Source: Reticulitermes speratus
Taxonomy: Eukaryota > Arthropoda > Insecta > Blattodea > Rhinotermitidae
Assembly (NCBI GenBank): GCA_021186555.1
Contig: JAJKFL010000007.1
Coordinates: 24,867,177 to 24,931,176 of the forward strand
DNA: 64,000 nt
Direction: 5' to 3'
The translations under genes were made by a program, and so were the position numbers. Positions 63,027-64,000 of this stretch are shown piece by piece; positions within the stretch are counted from its first letter, which is position 1, and the number at the start of each line of letters is the position of its first letter. The notes under the pieces are model-generated. The model saw only the letters and a program-made list of their open reading frames with translations, ran no database searches and was not told the DNA's origin.

Positions 63027-64000
63027 AAAACTTGATCTTAAAACACGTAGCACGTAGGCTGTGGACTAGTGGATATGTTATCATTATTTTCTACAAACGG
63101 ACTCCACTCGATATATATGTGTTGAAATTTTGCTTATATACAATGTACAGTTTTACACAATGTCTAAGGATTATGTCTTTTACGATGACCCGATTTTGAA
63201 AATCTAGATGCTTCACTTTTAGTCTAAAAGCTGAGGCCAAAATAAAATCCACCTCAACATTTGTATCCCCAATACCAAATTTAATCGAAACCTGTTAGAA
63301 GTGTCCGAAATTATACATCCAGAGAGACGGACAAAAAATAAAGACCTCCCCCTCCTCTGTGTGTTTATTTTAACCACTCTCTTCAAAGAATTAATATAAA
63401 ATTCAGTACTAGAGTTCTGGCATGATTACTTTTTCGACCTGCATGTAAGAAAGTTCGATTACATGAGCAATATGGATGTATTCTTCTGAAGTGTTTATTC
63501 AGCAGGGATTCGGTTCATTCGTTTAACATCCTATCGTGTGTACTTATCGTATCTGACCGTGCGTTAACAGTCCTGCATCATTACATGACACGCGAAACTA
63601 AGCCCTGTGTAATTACAATCCTTCAAGCCCATTCGTCTCACGTTTCCCGCAAAACAGGCAATCAACCACTTGTGGGGGTGTTATGTGTTGTGTTACGTAA
63701 TGGCCATCATAACCTTCTTTACAAAATAATTACATTACATCACATTACGTGTTTCACATGTTACAAAACATGAAAACAGATTGCAAGATGTTCATAAATG
63801 ATCAGAAGATAAGGGTCTGTACTAAAGTAATCAGTGCCTATGCCAGTGCAATATACTGATCGCTCAGCTGTACGAGTATCTCAGTTTGTCTAATGTTAAA
63901 TTTACCAAAGCTGCAAATCTGTTTGCTATTTCAATCTCAAACTGTTCCAGACTTCCATATCATTTAGTTTCTTGAGCTTGAATGTTTCCGTATCAAACTT
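63027..64000. other. No recognised feature
   Basis: GATATATATGTG near 63110 and a 62-codon frame at 63585-63773. Nothing assignable to the window end. Confidence 0.5.

Noticed and set aside
1-64000. LTR retrotransposons or endogenous viral genes
   Set aside because: No paired long terminal repeats, protease, integrase or capsid-like motifs were seen; all RT sequences are of the non-LTR type.

Overview
The window is eukaryotic and looks like repeat-dense intergenic DNA from an insect. I see no intact host gene, no rRNA or stand-alone tRNA gene, and no operons or CRISPR. The organism is probably a cockroach or close relative (Blattodea). That is an inference: the LINE C-terminal peptides and the tRNA-derived SINE heads resemble ones I associate with cockroach and termite genomes. 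No single diagnostic gene is present to prove it.

Nearly all recognisable content is transposon-derived. (1) Four tRNA-headed SINE families, called A, C, D and E here, plus a variant B with the A head but a different body. Several copies have clear target-site duplications (TSDs). (2) Non-LTR retrotransposons: a 1,153-bp 5'-truncated insertion at 37656-38808 with an open reverse-transcriptase frame and a 15-bp TSD; C-terminal fragments of the same family; and fragments of at least two other LINE families. (3) DNA-transposon relics: short hAT-like elements, the best with intact or nearly intact 8-bp TSDs; three near-identical-length 184-185-bp TA-flanked elements; other TA-flanked elements at 50085 and 61729; a broken pogo/Tigger transposase at 51900-52820; two inverted mariner-like transposase tails at 18424-18745; and six copies of a roughly 485-bp element (family G) with GGCGCGTTCGC ends. 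(4) Foldback elements whose arms carry a hammerhead-ribozyme-like sequence. (5) Family H, a dispersed repeat of about 240 bp with a conserved CVYCAVRT peptide in one frame. (6) Minisatellites with 32-, 46- and 91-bp units, and microsatellites.

Layout: 1-3.7 kb holds the 32-mer array, H, SINEs D and A and a foldback. 4.5-14.5 kb is rich in hAT-like elements and SINEs. 15-20 kb has a SINE cluster, G, mariner tails and the A/B chimera. 20.8-29.3 kb has the 46-bp minisatellite, a foldback split by SINE D, LINE tails and duplicated (ATT)n-tailed units. 29.3-38.8 kb has nested SINEs, two G copies (one split by a foldback) and the main LINE. 39-47 kb is SINEs, nested small DNA elements, H and G. 48-55.7 kb has a short G, a TA-flanked element, LINE fragments, the 91-bp array and the Tigger relic. 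55.7-64 kb has SINEs E and A, H, LINE tails and a palindrome-related repeat.

The elements do not form a pathway; what they give is a relative insertion history. Examples are LINE inside SINE C, SINE B inside SINE D, SINE D inside a foldback, a foldback inside G, and a TA-element inside a hAT-like element. The most interesting signals are the hammerhead-like foldbacks, the conserved H frame, and the SINE B copies that join at tRNA B-boxes.
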